Assembly (NCBI RefSeq): GCF_030272615.1
Contig: NC_081408.1
Coordinates: 617,206,476-617,270,475, forward strand
DNA length: 64,000 bases
Reading direction: 5' to 3'
Source of the DNA: Cryptomeria japonica
Taxonomy: Eukaryota > Streptophyta > Pinopsida > Cupressales > Cupressaceae
The notes below the pieces were generated by a model, which saw only the letters and a list, made by a program, of their open reading frames with translations, did no database searches and was not told the origin of the DNA. Positions within the stretch are counted from its first letter, which is position 1. The number at the start of each line of letters is the position of its first letter. Below, one piece after another: positions 1 through 11,878 of the stretch. The position numbers and the translations under genes are program-made.

Positions 1-454
1 AGGTGGTGGGGGTAATCCTGCATCTGTTGCCACATTAGCTTGTACTGTTGTGTCAATAACTGCATCATTTTGTAACTCCTCAGTGGGTTCTTGCAAGAGT
101 TGTCTCATGTCTTCCCCATCTGATTCTGTGCTTGGTGATGTAAGTACCTGATTGCTTATTTGAGATGAAGATGGAAGAGCCTATATGGACCAATTCCTTT
201 GTGATATGTAATCTGATGGTTTCCCATTTAAAGTATTTGCAATAGAGTACTCTCCACAACCCATATCCTTTATTTGTAAGGAGGATGTCATAGGCATATC
301 TTTTTGTGTTTTAGATAATTACAATGTTAAAATAGATTTGGATCACCCTTTATGGTGATTTCAATACCATTGTATGGGAATTTAACGCATTGATGAAATG
401 TGGATGGTACTGCTTGCATGGTGCAGATCCATGTGTGGCCCAATAACATGTATA
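1..454 (-). pseudogene. G1 protease C-terminal part and downstream linker, frame-shifted
   Basis: The protease frame stops at about 455 and coding resumes one frame over. Residues resembling LLGxxWI followed by QAVPSTFHQCVKFPYNG (about 360-440) are the conserved end of the Tat-type retropepsin domain. Further on (181-300) a frame containing MGCGEYS continues towards the left edge, where a linker to reverse transcriptase is expected. One frame change and a stop near 182 mark this as non-functional. Confidence 0.6.
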
Positions 455-1966
455 TCATAGCTCTCTATCCAAGACTTGAAAAGCAACCTCTGTCGTTATT
501 AGTCCTACTTGTATAGGTAATGTTACAATGCCTTTAGATGGATGTTCTTCATCATCGTAAGCCTTGATGTTTATCCTTTTGGAAGAATCAATGTGAAGTT
601 TAGAATATCCCAGTGCTTTGACCAGCCTTAAGGTACAAATGCTCAGACCGGCTCCCCCATCTATAAGTACTCTTCTGATTCTTTTCTTGTGAATGTAAGC
701 TTCCAGATGTAGTGGGTCATTATGAAGCAATTTATCACTAGGAATATCTTGTTCTGTAAATGCAATATGTGTACCTTGTGTCAAATTTCCTACCATAGAC
801 TGGAAGGCACGTTCATCTATAGCTCTGTCCACTACTGTATCTTGAAGTGCTTTGTCCAATATAGCTCTATGATTGGGTGAAATATGCAATAGTTTGAATA
901 AGGATATCTATGCCAGAGTTGTCTAAAGTTGCTCAACTACATTGTAAGTCCCTACTGCTAGTGGTTGATTTTGTGGTATCCCTTGCAAGGTTACCTTTGA
1001 CCTATGAGTAACCACTACACAGTCTCTGTCTCTAGGAGTAATTGTGATTGTAGAAATTGTATCATTTGTATCATAGGCTATCTTATCTAGATTTATATTA
1101 AATCCTTCTTCATAGTCCCAGTGTGTATGTTTGACATTCATAATATGCTCAATGAGTTCATCTTCAAACCAATCTGAGTGAGATGGTTGATCATGCCCCC
1201 AGTCTTGGAGACAAAGATTCATATCATCATCGTATTTTGGTCCTTTAGATATCATGAAAATTTGGTTGTCATCTTTATGAGTGTCTTGATATTGGTCCTC
1301 CTGATCAGGTGTTTCTTGTGAATCATTGTTTGTTGTATCTCCTGAGCTAATGGCATGAATAGTGTAGTCATATGAGACCTTCATGTAGTTAGCCATATTG
1401 TCTTGGGTACCTGATGTGGTATCTTTTCCCTTATCATGCTTAACAAAAGGATCTTTAAAAATCATATGATTTGTGTTTGTTGAGGTCTTATCCGTATCAA
1501 TTGTGATGTCCCCTTGGACCAAGTTTTTCAATTTGTAGCAACTTGCCGTTTTGTGACCTTTAGTCCTATGATAATCACAGAAATAATTGTCATTCCACCA
1601 TGTGGGTTTGAAAGGACCTAGCTCATATATTCTTACTTTAGGTAGAGTGATCATGTTTGTCTGCATTAACTTTTTGAGCACTGACTCAATAGGTTCTCCT
1701 AAAGGTGTGTAATTTCTTCTTGGAGTGTTTACCTTGGGGTATCTTGTGTTTGTATTTTGCATAGCATTTACATTGGTTGATGTTGTGTTATTCTCAGTAT
1801 GTGGATTTGTTGACTGACTCATTCCTAGTGATAAAACGGGTTGAGTTCTGTTTATTTTTCTGGCGTCTACAATACCATCATTGGTCACATTTTTGTTTTT
1901 TGACCAAAACTTAGATTTGTCATTGTTGTTGGTATTGCCATACTTAATAAGACCTTGATCTACCAA
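455..1966 (-). pseudogene. G1 gag C-terminal region with zinc-finger-like motif, then retropepsin
   Basis: One frame runs from 1966 to 455 with stop codons between 890 and 922. About 130 residues in is a Cys/His cluster (CDYHRTKGHKTASCYKLK), the degenerate zinc-binding motif of Tat-type gag. After an acidic Asp/Asn/Thr-rich stretch comes the protease, with active-site region RRVLIDGGAGLSICTL; the usual D-T/S-G is D-G-G here. The protease would cleave the Gag-Pol polyprotein inside virus-like particles. It lies one frame off the upstream gag block, so at least one frameshift separates them near 1967-2082. Confidence 0.75.
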
Positions 1967-2082
1967 GCCCTTCTCACATTTGAGAGCCTTTTCTATGATT
2001 TGTTTGAATGTGGTAAGACACTACATTTGTATTGGATACTTTATCTTAGGAATCAAATTTTCTGTAAACATATCCACTTGCT

Positions 2083-3264
2083 CTATTTCTGGGATAACTG
2101 TCTTGCATCTCCTATAGAGAGCCCTCCATCATTGTATGAAGGATGCAAATGTTTCATTCTCATATTGCTTAGCGGAACCATCAAAGTAACCAGGGTGTCA
2201 ATGTTGTGCGAGAAGTTTGCAATAAATTGTTCAGCTAATTCCCCCCATGACATGATGGTTGGTGGTAGATGTGAAAACCACTCTAAAGCTGGACCTCCCA
2301 GAATTTTAGGGAATAGTCTCATTAGGTAAGTATCTTCTGAGGCAACTTCTATACATGCCATAAAAAATTCTCTGATATGATCTCTAGGATCACCCTTCCC
2401 TTGATATCTATCAAATTTGGGCGTTTCAAAATGTTGTGGGAAAGGTGGCATGTATAATGTGTGATCAAATGGATAAGGACGTAAGTCTTGCATTGTGTAG
2501 CTCTTTTTATCATTACCAGTTTGCATGGTCGTCATCTGTTGTTGCAAACTCTATACTTGTTGTGTCAGAATATCTGTTGATGTCAAAGGTATACCTTGTG
2601 TGTGTGTATGTCCCACAAAAGGATTCGTGGTTGCATAACTAGGAGGTTATTGAAAGGTACCAAGATTATAACCTTGTGTGTTGTGTGTTCCAGTAGGTAC
2701 TGTGAAATAGGCGATATGTGAACCCATGTTTGGTTGAGTTGTACTTGTTGTATTGGTAATACCTAGATTTGCATTTTGATAACCATATGTGGATCCCATA
2801 GAATAGGAAACTGGAGGTTGAGTTACACTTGTTGCTTGTGTTTGAATAGGTGCTAAGATACTTGACATTATCAGTATGCTCTATGATGGTATACTAGCAT
2901 TGATCACTGAAGATGACACGCTTGTTTGAAAGTTTGCATTTGTTGGAAGAGGTATGTTTTGAGGAAGACTAGAGGTCATTGCTTGTATTTGCGTCAAGGG
3001 TGGTGTTTGACTGTTATCTTGACCTAAAGTTTTTCCTGGTGGTAAAATCTTTGTGACATCAAAATCCTCAGGTAATTTTGCCCCATTTTGTATTAACAAC
3101 GAAAGATACTTGTCCCTATCGCTATGTATATGTGCATCTAGGATCATGAGGACATGCGGGTCTTGCTGTGTGGACTCAATTTCTTCCTTTGTCAGATGTT
3201 GTTGTAATTCGTTTATGGTGGACATTGTTTGTGTACCTAAGTGTTGACCTATTGACATGTCCAT
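2083..3264 (-). pseudogene. G1 gag capsid region (retrotransposon gag domain)
   Basis: Three segments (3264-2881, 2868-2647, 2547-2083) share one frame separated by stops. The last segment contains the signature of Ty3/Gypsy gag: FDRYQGKGDPRDHIREF, then GGPALEWFSHLP and SWGELAEQFIANF. This is the capsid-forming retrotransposon gag domain. Upstream is a low-complexity Pro/Thr/Gln-rich region. The protein would assemble the cytoplasmic particle in which the RNA is copied. It is not functional in this copy. Confidence 0.8.
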
Positions 3265-3439
3265 GTTCCGAGTAGGGTTTATAGACTATGTGTTGTTCGG
3301 GTCCATTATTCCTTTTGCTTTCTAGGACCTTGTGATGGGCATCTAAAATTGCCTATATGATGATGGTTCTATGCGAGATGATGACCTAACACTAGACAAT
3401 AGACGTAAATATGAGGTATGCAATACTATACTAGATGCT

Positions 3440-3721
3440 CTATTGAGGATTTTGATGTGAGACCTTTTTAGCTTTTCTAGCTTTCTCTAATGCAAGTCTT
3501 TCCATTTGTTGACGAAGTTGTTCGGCCTCAATCTCTCTATCAATTGTATGGGCAATCCTAGACTCAATATCTATCTCGTGTATGACTCCCATATATTGGG
3601 GTGCGCTTCTTCTTAAATCCCAAGCTAAGTTAGCTAGACCATCAATGATTTCTCGTTGACCACCATTTGGAACTAGATTAGGTTGCTCGAAGGGGAGCAA
3701 ACCATCACCTAGGAGACCCAT
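3440..3721 (-). pseudogene. G1 gag N-terminal segment
   Basis: A 93-residue open frame begins MGLLGDGLLPFEQPN and ends in a basic, Glu/Lys-rich helical stretch (EIEAEQLRQQMERLALEKARK). Its position directly upstream of the capsid block makes it the likely start of gag. It is one frame off the following block, so a frameshift lies between 3265 and 3440. The assignment to gag rests on position and composition, not on a recognised domain. Confidence 0.5.
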
Positions 3722-3779
3722 GAAGGCACATGCTATGAACCTATAAATGATAATAGACTTAGATGTATATGATATAGTT

Positions 3780-3925
3780 GATAATGCAAAAGACTTAGGA
3801 TGATAATGAGGACGTAAGTGGGACTATGCAAAAGACTATGGACGATAATGAGGACATAAATGGGACTATGCAAAAGACTATGGACAATAATGAGGACGTA
3901 AGTGAGAGTATGCAAAAGACTATGG
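3780..3925. repeat. 42-bp tandem repeat, about 3.5 copies, in G1 leader
   Basis: Units start at 3780, 3822, 3864 and 3906 and share ATGCAAAAGACTATGG and ATAATGAGGACGTAA. Because 42 is a multiple of three, the minus strand stays open and gives a 14-residue repeated peptide, but that frame does not match gag. I read it as leader repeat, not a gene. Confidence 0.85.
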
Positions 3926-4919
3926 TCACAAGTATGTAAGGACGTTTTGAAAATTAGTTTCAAAATGGACTTTGTTTTTGGTAACTTCGTGTGTAGGACA
4001 ATGGTTTGTAGTTTTCCAAGTCTGAGAACAATGGTTGGTAGGTATGTATAGCTGACTAGCTCAATTTTCATACAATCTCAAAAAATTCAGAGATACGTGG
4101 GATAGGGCCTGAAATAGCCCAAGGGACTGACTCAATACTGGTCTATCACAATGATATATAAAAAAGCATGGAATACAATCTTAGGCTGGATATTGGAAAC
4201 CATTCAGTGAGGCCCCCGCAGCAAAATACCAAAATAAGATGGACAGATAGAGAGTCTGGCAGCATTGACTCCACTCCACACACTTCTTGGGCATGCCAGT
4301 CTCTCTTACCCTGAAGATCCGAAGAACTTATCACCGAGGGATTTCTATCTCATAATGTAAGGTACATGAGGGGTATCTATGGGGTACGATCCACACTCTC
4401 GGAACCACTGAATGTAGGATTTTTGGCAACTAATTTGGTTCTTAGTATTAGGTTTCGAGGGATCTTGATCCAATGATGGATTCCCAGAGCAAGCCACTTA
4501 AGGCTTTAGTTGAGCTTATCGGTGCAAGGAAGGCCCCCACATACATCGAATTCACTCAACACTCTAGCCGCCTGACCAGTATATTTCTATAGCTGCTCAA
4601 AAAACCCACTCGAGAGTACGCTGGCAGAGATGATATCCCCAACGCATCCCAATTCAAAGTACCTTTGTGGGGTTATGAAATCCCCAATCAAAGATACCCC
4701 TCACTACGTAGAACAAAAAAAAAATTTGGATGTCATTGTCACCTTCCTTCTTTCTCCCATGGGCTTGATGGCGGGTAGAAAGTCAGTTAGTGCAATAGTA
4801 GGTCCACCCCAAACACAATGAAAAGTTCTTTTCCCTTAAGAAAATGAAAAGTGATTTAATCTAATGCAGCTTGATTCACATTCGTTTTATAACCCAAATT
4901 TAGGTGTTAGATCTGCATG
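3926..4919. other. G1 leader without recognisable gene
   Basis: I see no coding signal here beyond short chance frames. In position it is untranslated leader of G1 on the minus strand. Confidence 0.6.
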
Positions 4920-4924
4920 TGCAC

Positions 4925-5240
4925 GTCAATTTTAAACACCAAATCCAAGTATGAAGGCATACATGTCAATTTTAACCATTTGTTGATTTTTAAGCACCAA
5001 TAACCAAGTGTAAGATGCATGCATGTCAATTTTAGCCCATGTTCATTTTAAGCACCAACAATGAAGTGTGAGATTATCCATGGATGTCAATTTTAACTGT
5101 TGTTGATTTTGAGCACTAAAAATTGAAGTGTGAGATTATCCATGAATGTCAATTTTAACTATTGTTGATTTTAAGCACTAAAAATTGAAGTGTGAGATTA
5201 TCCATGCATGTCCATTTTAACTGTTGTGAGATGTGCATGC
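4925..5240. repeat. 60-62-bp tandem repeat, about 4-5 copies, in G1 leader
   Basis: The landmark GTCAATTTTAA recurs at 4965, 5025, 5086, 5148 and, as GTCCATTTTAA, at 5210, with a shortened unit starting at 4925. Each unit also carries TTGATTTTAAGCAC and, in later units, GAAGTGTGAGATTATCCATG. The last three copies are the most alike, as expected from recent expansion. Confidence 0.85.
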
Positions 5241-5344
5241 AAAATTACTAATCTAATCCTCTCTGCGAATCTGCCACAGGCTGTAAACAGAAGATTAGTA
5301 GCAAAATAAACCAACAGAAAACAGAAATTTAAAACTTGACAGAG

Positions 5345-5476
5345 GCGATTGCGTGATACTACCTTAGCGATTGTGTGATACTTACTGAGCGAATGCGTAA
5401 ATCTGACAGAGCGAATGCGTGACGTTATCTGCTCAACTGCGTAGCACTAACAGGTCGATTGCATGATAGAATGCAG
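5345..5476. repeat. 22-bp tandem repeat, block A (6 units)
   Basis: Units begin at 5345, 5367, 5389, 5411, 5433 and 5455, exactly 22 bp apart. The conserved half is GCGATTGCGTGAT or GCGAATGCGTGAC; the other half varies. The same unit and period recur in block B at 5884-6059. Confidence 0.9.
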
Positions 5477-5507
5477 ACAACAACAAAAAAAAAAAAATAC
5501 AAGAAAA

Positions 5508-5762
5508 CTAAACCCGATCAGGAACCTGCGAAACCAATTGTGAAGCCCTAGCCAAATCCCTCATCATCCATTCAATATTGATTAGATCATATTTAACAAT
5601 ATAAGAAAGAACTAGGCTATTATATCTATCTAAGGCTAGTTGTTCTTCCGAATCCTGTATCAATTTTTCTGCTTGGAGAACTTTTTGATATTGTTTGGCT
5701 TCTCTCCTTTGTTGTTTTGTCCTTCTTGCACCTAAAATCTTGAACTAAACTTTTCTTGCCAT
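5508..5762 (-). pseudogene. Small leader ORF of G1 between the two 22-bp repeat blocks
   Basis: On the minus strand ATG at 5762 opens an 85-codon frame ending in TAG at 5508, with one internal stop at codon 6. The product is helical and charged, with a Gln/Arg/Lys-rich start (RRTKQQRREAKQYQK), Glu/Leu-rich middle and the stretch WMMRDLARASQLVSQVP near the end. Ogre/Tat elements are known to carry an extra ORF upstream of gag, and this is a candidate for a reduced one. I do not recognise a domain. Its position exactly between two blocks of a shared repeat is unusual. Confidence 0.5.
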
Positions 5763-5883
5763 AAAATGTGTTAATCAAATCCTAAAATAAAAAAGTAATT
5801 TTGATCCCGGATTAACCAAATTTAAGACAGAATTATACAGAAGCAATAATAGACAAAAGAAAAATAAAACAACAATTAACCCT

Positions 5884-6059
5884 GCGGATGTGTGACCCAG
5901 AAAGTGCGATTGCGTGATCTGGACAGGGCGATTGCGTGATCTAGACAGGGCGATTACATGACCCTGTCAGAGCGAATGCATGACCCTGAAGGGTCGAATG
6001 CGTAATTCTATCTATGCGATTGCATGACGATGTAAGCTTGATTGCGTGACGGAAAATCT
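5884..6059. repeat. 22-bp tandem repeat, block B (8 units)
   Basis: Units begin at 5884, 5906, 5928, 5950, 5972, 5994, 6016 and 6038, exactly 22 bp apart. They share the GCGATTGCGTGA core with block A. The block ends about 90 bp from the primer-binding site, so in sense orientation it is the first part of the leader RNA. Confidence 0.9.
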
Positions 6060-6151
6060 TTTCTCTAAATTCATGCTACCTGAAAAAAATGAATAATCTG
6101 TACAATCTGCAAAAATCACACAGAACACAGAAAAAGGTTAAATTGCTGTTA

Positions 6152-6170
6152 GTTCACGTCGGGTTCACCA
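6152..6170 (-). other. G1 primer-binding site
   Basis: On the minus strand, three bases after the LTR end, lies TGGTGAACCCGACGTGAAC. It starts with TGG as expected for a tRNA 3' CCA complement. I cannot name the tRNA from memory. Confidence 0.7.
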
Positions 6171-6173
6171 AAA

Positions 6174-7439
6174 TGTGGGATGCAAAATTCATTCTTCTAT
6201 TAACAAAGTAATCAATTAGAAACAAGGGAAATCATGAGTCCCTTTCCTAATCAAAATTTAACAAACAATACAATGAAATAATGCAAGATCAAATAAAATA
6301 GGAATTATAAATCAATTAAAATAAAACTCCCTATTCCAAGATTTGCATATTGCTTCCATTGCTCTTCTCCTCTTCGTGGTATGATGGCTCTCAGATATTG
6401 CGCTAGTAACCTGCAAGTGACACAAAGATTCAAAGTTCATGATTGTTGAAAATGGAGATTGGATGCTCAATTTATAGATAATTGGAGAAGATTGATTGAA
6501 AGGTGGAACAAATTGATCAAGAGGTGTGAACTCAGGTGAGCTCAAATGAAAATTGATAGTTGAACTGCGGATTATAAGAGTGAAACTCAATAGATTGAAA
6601 AGATTAATTGAGTTAACTGATTGAGAAAAAGCTGACTGAAGGAAGAAAAGGAATGCTTGGTGGAAATAAAGAGGATGACAAAGAAAGCTTAATTTAGAAA
6701 AAGCTAACTGAAAGATGGAAATAGAAGTTGAAGAGATAAATGATTTAATTAATTAATTTAGCATGTGCTTGCATTTAGATTTAGATTATTAATTTAATCT
6801 TTGCATGAGATATTATTCAAATAATTGAATTTATTAATTCAATTTAGCATTTGAATATATTTAGAACTTGACTTTGATTTTCAATTTGGTTTTTGAAATC
6901 ATGCACATGTATTTGAATTTGGAAGAAATTAGAAGGATATGAAATTAAATGAAATTAGAATTTGGGGGATTTGGAAATGGAAGAATTAATTAGTTAATTA
7001 AATAATTTAAAGAAACTATTTAATTATTTAGAAATGGAATTTAATTAAATAATAAAGATTATTTAATTTAAAGGATTAAATCACAATTAATTAAATAATA
7101 AATATTTAATTAATATTTAGAAAAGGGTTGAATGATTAAATGATTAGAGATAGAAATTGAATAATTAGCAATTTATTTAAATAATAAAGATATTTAAATT
7201 GGGGAATTAACCATAATTAATTAAATAATAAATATTTAATTAACATTAGATATTGATTAAAATGATTAAATGATGATAGAATGGGAAAATAGAATAATTA
7301 GTAAGATGATGAGGAAATATGAAATTAGAAGAATTTAGAAGAATAAGTTTAATTGACTTAATTAAATAATTAAATAATTATTTAATCAATTAGAGGAATA
7401 ATTAGTACATGATCAATGAGACATTTTTAGGTGTCTACA
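6174..7439 (-). repeat. G1 5' LTR
   Basis: In sense orientation it starts TGTAGACACCT at 7439 and ends CATCCCACA at 6174, followed by the primer-binding site. The interior is very AT-rich with repeated TTAATTAAATAAT blocks. The start is typical of Tat/Ogre LTRs. The partner 3' LTR is outside the window. Confidence 0.75.
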
Positions 7440-8889
7440 CTTTCCTCTACAAGGAAGATGATGTTTGAGAAAGATCATGCATGGAGTTGCTGTATTCTCT
7501 ATGATACCAGATGGGTATTTCCTCCTGTGTGAGTGTGTTTATTGTCAGAGGGTTTGTGAAAGTGAGAAGGATTTCTAGAGGGGGCATGAAAGCCTTTTCT
7601 TATGAAGAAAGGCCATGCATGGAACAACCTCTACTTCTACTCTGCCACTGGATGGCAGGGGGTTTGAAGAAGGAGCTCGCAGAGGAATGAAAGAAGGATT
7701 TGTTTGGGTGGGGAGTGGCAGCCAGTCATCTTTGTGACTGCATGGAAGCTGTGACCCCTCCCCAACATATTATGTTTCCCCTTAAGCTCCTCCTTCCACT
7801 TTCTCTGATCCTGGGCATGAAGGCTGAAGCTCCTCCTCTAGTTTAGAGGCACCTTTTCTTCTTCTCGAGACCCAGTATCCCTTTCAAGAAGGGAAATGCT
7901 CTGTTGAACAGAATGTAACATCTCACACTCCATCCAAAGGCATCTGGGAGATAATCACATGGATCAAGCAGTTTTTCTTCTACCAATTTTCAATTGAAAT
8001 TTCCGATTCACGGGTGCCAGCGCATGGATATGGGATAATTTTGTAACAGAATCACATATGGCCTTTTAGGCCTAATTGCTGAGAGTAAATTTGTTGTTGA
8101 CATGTGTCTCTTGGCCTGAAGCTTGTTGCTCCCTTTTCTTTTATAAAAAAGGGAAATCAAGGCCATTAGAGGGGTTCAGATTTGGGGAGTCTCTGGAGGG
8201 TTCGAAGATTCTAGTTCCTTTACGGTTTCCTTGTTTGGTTCTAGTAGTGAGTCTAGGTGAAGTGAGCAAGTTGTAAAGTCATTTATAGAGAAAAATGAAA
8301 AGCATTTAGAGTCAAGCTTTGTGCAGGTTCTTGAAGGATTTATATGCAAATTATTCTATGACAAAAGTAGTAATTTTATTCAACAGAAATAAAATTCTGA
8401 TCTATTTCTCTCCAGTGTATAATTCTGTCATCTTTCAAATGAATAGAATCAAGGGTTTTTTCATTTGTTGCATTGTTATGATGTATGTAATTTTTCATTT
8501 CATGCTTTGACCTAAGGGGTCGATTAAATGCTTGAGTGGGATTACAGAGTGATGGGGCTTATGCAGGGATTTAGATAAGTGGTTTGGGTTGGGATTGCAA
8601 ATGAGATATATTGTAAGGGAATATTATCTTAGATCTTATACTGTTAGATAAACATCTATCATATTTTGAGTTCAAATTTTGTATCTTCAAGTACCCAATG
8701 GAGTAAGGAACTTATCACTCCTTGTATCTGTCTTTAAATATCAGTCTTGTGTTCAAATTCACTTATGAATCACTATAATTTATTGATTATTAGAATACCT
8801 TTCATTTCATGTCCATTATCATTTATCTTACCCATCTCATGCTCTAGTTAGGTGGAGGATCACTGAAGGATTTTCCATCCTTGAGAATT
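7440..8889. other. Non-coding, LTR-like sequence between G1 and G2
   Basis: I see no coding frame of note. A TATA-like TTTTATAAAAAA at about 8139 and AATAAAA at about 8388 on the plus strand look like the promoter and poly(A) parts of an LTR. I could not define ends or a partner copy. Confidence 0.35.
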
Positions 8890-10284
8890 TTTGATGCAGA
8901 GGTTGCCAGCAGTAAGGTGATAAACCCACCTACACACCTTGGTCTTCTATCCCTTGAGTCTTACTTAAGGCTACAATCACACCTCAAATGTGAAATCAAA
9001 CTCTTACCCCTAACAAGGGATGGAACAACACTTCTAAACACTTCCTAAGACCTATCAAGATCTCCCACAATGCTATTTTGGAGCACATGGCAGATATTGG
9101 CTTTTGAGGCTTAGACACACCTACTGGTTAGTAGCCCTATTTCACTGTCTTTTTGGATTTTTCTCCAAATTTTACCAAATGACACCCTAAAAAAATTTAG
9201 GTTTCAGACACCATTTTGGGATTAAAATCAGATTCCAAAATATTGGAATGCCACCCTATTCCTGCACTCTTCAACACCTACTTGGGTCACAGGCCTAATT
9301 GACCAAGTTAGACCGGTTTTACAAAGGAGGCATATGAGAATGGGATCACAAGAAGGTTCCAACTCTTTAGGAGGTTTCTTATATGTCTAAATACTCCAAT
9401 TCTATCAATTCAACTCATCATCTCATCATTACTCATAGTATGCTCAATGAAACTCATCTAATCTAATCTAAAACATCAAACAATTTAGACTAGGGCTTGG
9501 TGGTAAGATTACCAACCAACTCCTCTAACCTTTCTCCTTTGGAATCTCAAAATAAATGCCCCTAAATTTCATTCTACCAATGGTCATCAGATCCTAATGA
9601 GTATATTTCAAGTTAGGGTCCCATTTGCATCGTAACCCTTGAAAATGGAGCGTTTCAGACCTGCAGAGGGTAAAACGCTTATAACTTCCTCTAAAATTCA
9701 CTTCAAGAGGTTAGATCAAATGCATTGGAAGGGTATTTCAGGGCTCTTTCCAATCAAATAAAAAATTCATCAGTATATCTCACACCTTGTATGGACAGTA
9801 CAAAAAAATGTCATTGTTATGACAAAATCAGACTTGTTCTATTCACTTTCTCCACCAAACTTTACAAAAATTTCTACTATCTCTTTCCCATGGCTGTCCA
9901 AGCATATATAAACCTTTTCCAATGTCCATAACCAACTTTTGAATAGTTAGGACCATTGGAGAAGTAGTTAGCATCCTACCGATAACTTTGAAAAGTTGCT
10001 TGACAAGAAATGCAACATTTTGCAACTTAGGACAATATTGGTTATTAACCACTTAGACCTTATGGAAACACATCCAAGGTCATTATTTGTCATTTTTAGA
10101 ATCAAAACACCTAAGAAAACATCCTAAACACACCAACATTGAAAATCCAAATTCCAAGCCTTCATGGCCTAATAGACCTCTAGGTTTATATGCTCACCTA
10201 AGAGATTATTGACCATACAAATAGACACTCAATTACATCAAGGGTGATCATTGATCCAACCCATTATTACATCACAAAAGAACA
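8890..10284 (-). repeat. Possible 3' LTR of chromovirus G2
   Basis: The segment follows the end of the G2 polyprotein on the minus strand. A sense start TGTTCTTTTGTGATG at 10284 is plausible. No clear polypurine tract precedes it and no 5' LTR is present for comparison, so ends are guesses. Nothing coding is visible. Confidence 0.35.
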
Positions 10285-10361
10285 TGTAGACACCACTATG
10301 TGCTTGAAATAGAGGTGTAGTGGAAGGTGCTCTGCACCATACTCCTGGGCCCAAAAGAAAC

Positions 10362-11878
10362 TCAAGTCCCTTGAGTTGGGATGCCTGCAAATCTAGTTCT
10401 GGTCTTCTCAATGGCCTCAGAAGTCATCCATGTAGCATCCTATAAAGGTTGATTCTTCCATTTGACTAGGTACTCCAAGTAAGTCTTCCTCCTTGTCTTC
10501 TTTCTAACCCTTTGATCCAAAACGCACTCAATCTTAGGTTTGAGAGGGGGAGGAAGTCCTTCCAACATAGCTAGATTAGAAGAATCAAATGGACCTGTAA
10601 CACAAACATCATCCATAGAACCTTTATATATATATATATCAGATACATTGAATAAATGAGATAGACCAACATCAGGGGGTAGATCTATCTTGTATGCATT
10701 TGTCTGACATCTCTTTAGGACCTTGAAAGGACCTATATTTTTCATGAGTAGCTTGGTGTACTTCTCCTTAGGGAGTATATCTTTTTTGAGATGAATCATC
10801 ACCATGTCTCCCACCTTGAATTGAACATATCTCCTTGTGACATATGCTACTTGCTTATACTTTTCTAGAGGTTTGTATCAATCTATCCTAGACTTGTTCA
10901 TGTATGTCCCTCATCACTTCAACAAAATCATCTGCTTGAGCACTCCTTTCAATATTATACACTTCTCGGAGTTCAAGAACACCTCTAGGATGGGTCCCAT
11001 ATATAATTTGAAAAGGACTCAGTCCTATACTTCTGTTCACAGAGTCATTATATGAGAACTCTTCTTGTGGAAGAATAGTATCCCAAGTGGCCCCATGGTC
11101 CTTAGTAAAACATCTCAACAAATTACCATGGGATCTATTAATCAACTCTATTTGTCCATCAGATTGAGGGTGATAAGCAGAAGAGAAGGACAAGTTTGTC
11201 CCTAACCTACACCACAAAGTCCTCCAAAAATGTCCTACAAACTTAGGATCTCGGTCTGATATAATGCTTAAGGGTAACCCATGAAGTCTAACAATCTCCT
11301 TGAAGAACAAACCTGCAATATTGGAAGCATCATGTGTAACTTTTCATGGCAAAAAGTGTTCCATTTTGGAAAACCTGTCCACAACAACATATATACTGTC
11401 ATATCTTGATTTAGTCCTAGGAAGACCTAAGACAAAGTCCATGCTAGATGAATCCCAAGGTTTGGTAGGGATTGGTAATGGAGTATATAGACTTGCATTG
11501 GAACTTGTCCCCTTTTCCCTTTGACATACCACACACTTTGTCACATACTTTCTCACATCTGATTGTATCCTAGGCCAAAAGTAGAATCTCCTAACTAATT
11601 CAAGTGTCTTATCAAGTCCAAAGTGTCCTGACAAACCCCCACAATGTTTTTCATTTACAATATTTTCCTCATGGAGCAATTAGGAATACAAAGCTGACTA
11701 CCCTTGAAAAGTAAGCCTTCTTGAAGAATATAATCAGAAAAATTAGTTTGATACCTGTCATTCATATCCTTACAAACCTCATAGACCTCCTTGAAATCTT
11801 CATCTCCTTGATACATGTATTTTAAGGAATTGATTTCCATGCTTTCCAATTGAATCTCCTGGATTTCTAAGTTCCTTT
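10362..11878 (-). pseudogene. G2 chromovirus integrase with C-terminal chromodomain
   Basis: Three frame blocks form the 3' end of a Ty3/Gypsy polyprotein. Block 1 (to about 11655) contains the end of the RNase H-integrase linker (LFKGSQLCIPNCS). Block 2 has the HHCC zinc-binding region (GLSGHFGLDKT, then CVVC) and the catalytic core: first Asp in SMDFVLGLP, second in SDRDPKF, Glu in QSDGQIE, so all three DDE residues remain. Block 3 has the integrase C-terminal fold (DMVMIHLKKDILP) and a chromodomain start (YLEYLVKWKNQPL, then DATW after a stop). Chromodomains direct integration by binding histone marks. Two frameshifts and internal stops make it inactive. It is cut at 11878 by LTR X. Confidence 0.85.

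Larger units (their letters stand above)
1..7439 (-). mobile_element. Gypsy element G1 (Tat/Ogre-like), 5' part, minus strand
   Basis: Read on the minus strand the order is 5' LTR (6174-7439), primer-binding site, a leader of about 2.4 kb rich in short tandem repeats, gag with a zinc-finger-like motif, and an aspartic protease that runs to the window edge. The rest of pol and the 3' LTR must lie to the left, outside the window. The sense LTR start TGTAGACACCT, the long leader with an extra small ORF and the post-protease motif AVPSTFHQ fit the Tat/Ogre branch of Ty3/Gypsy as I know it. Frames are broken at several points, so this is a decayed copy. Confidence 0.8.

Noticed and set aside
3733-4071. 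112-residue open frame on the minus strand
   Set aside because: It is open because the 42-bp repeat is a multiple of three, the peptide is repetitive and hydrophobic, and it is out of frame with gag.
5345-6059. CRISPR-like array
   Set aside because: The 22-bp units are contiguous with no unique spacers, lie in a plant retrotransposon leader, and half of each unit drifts.
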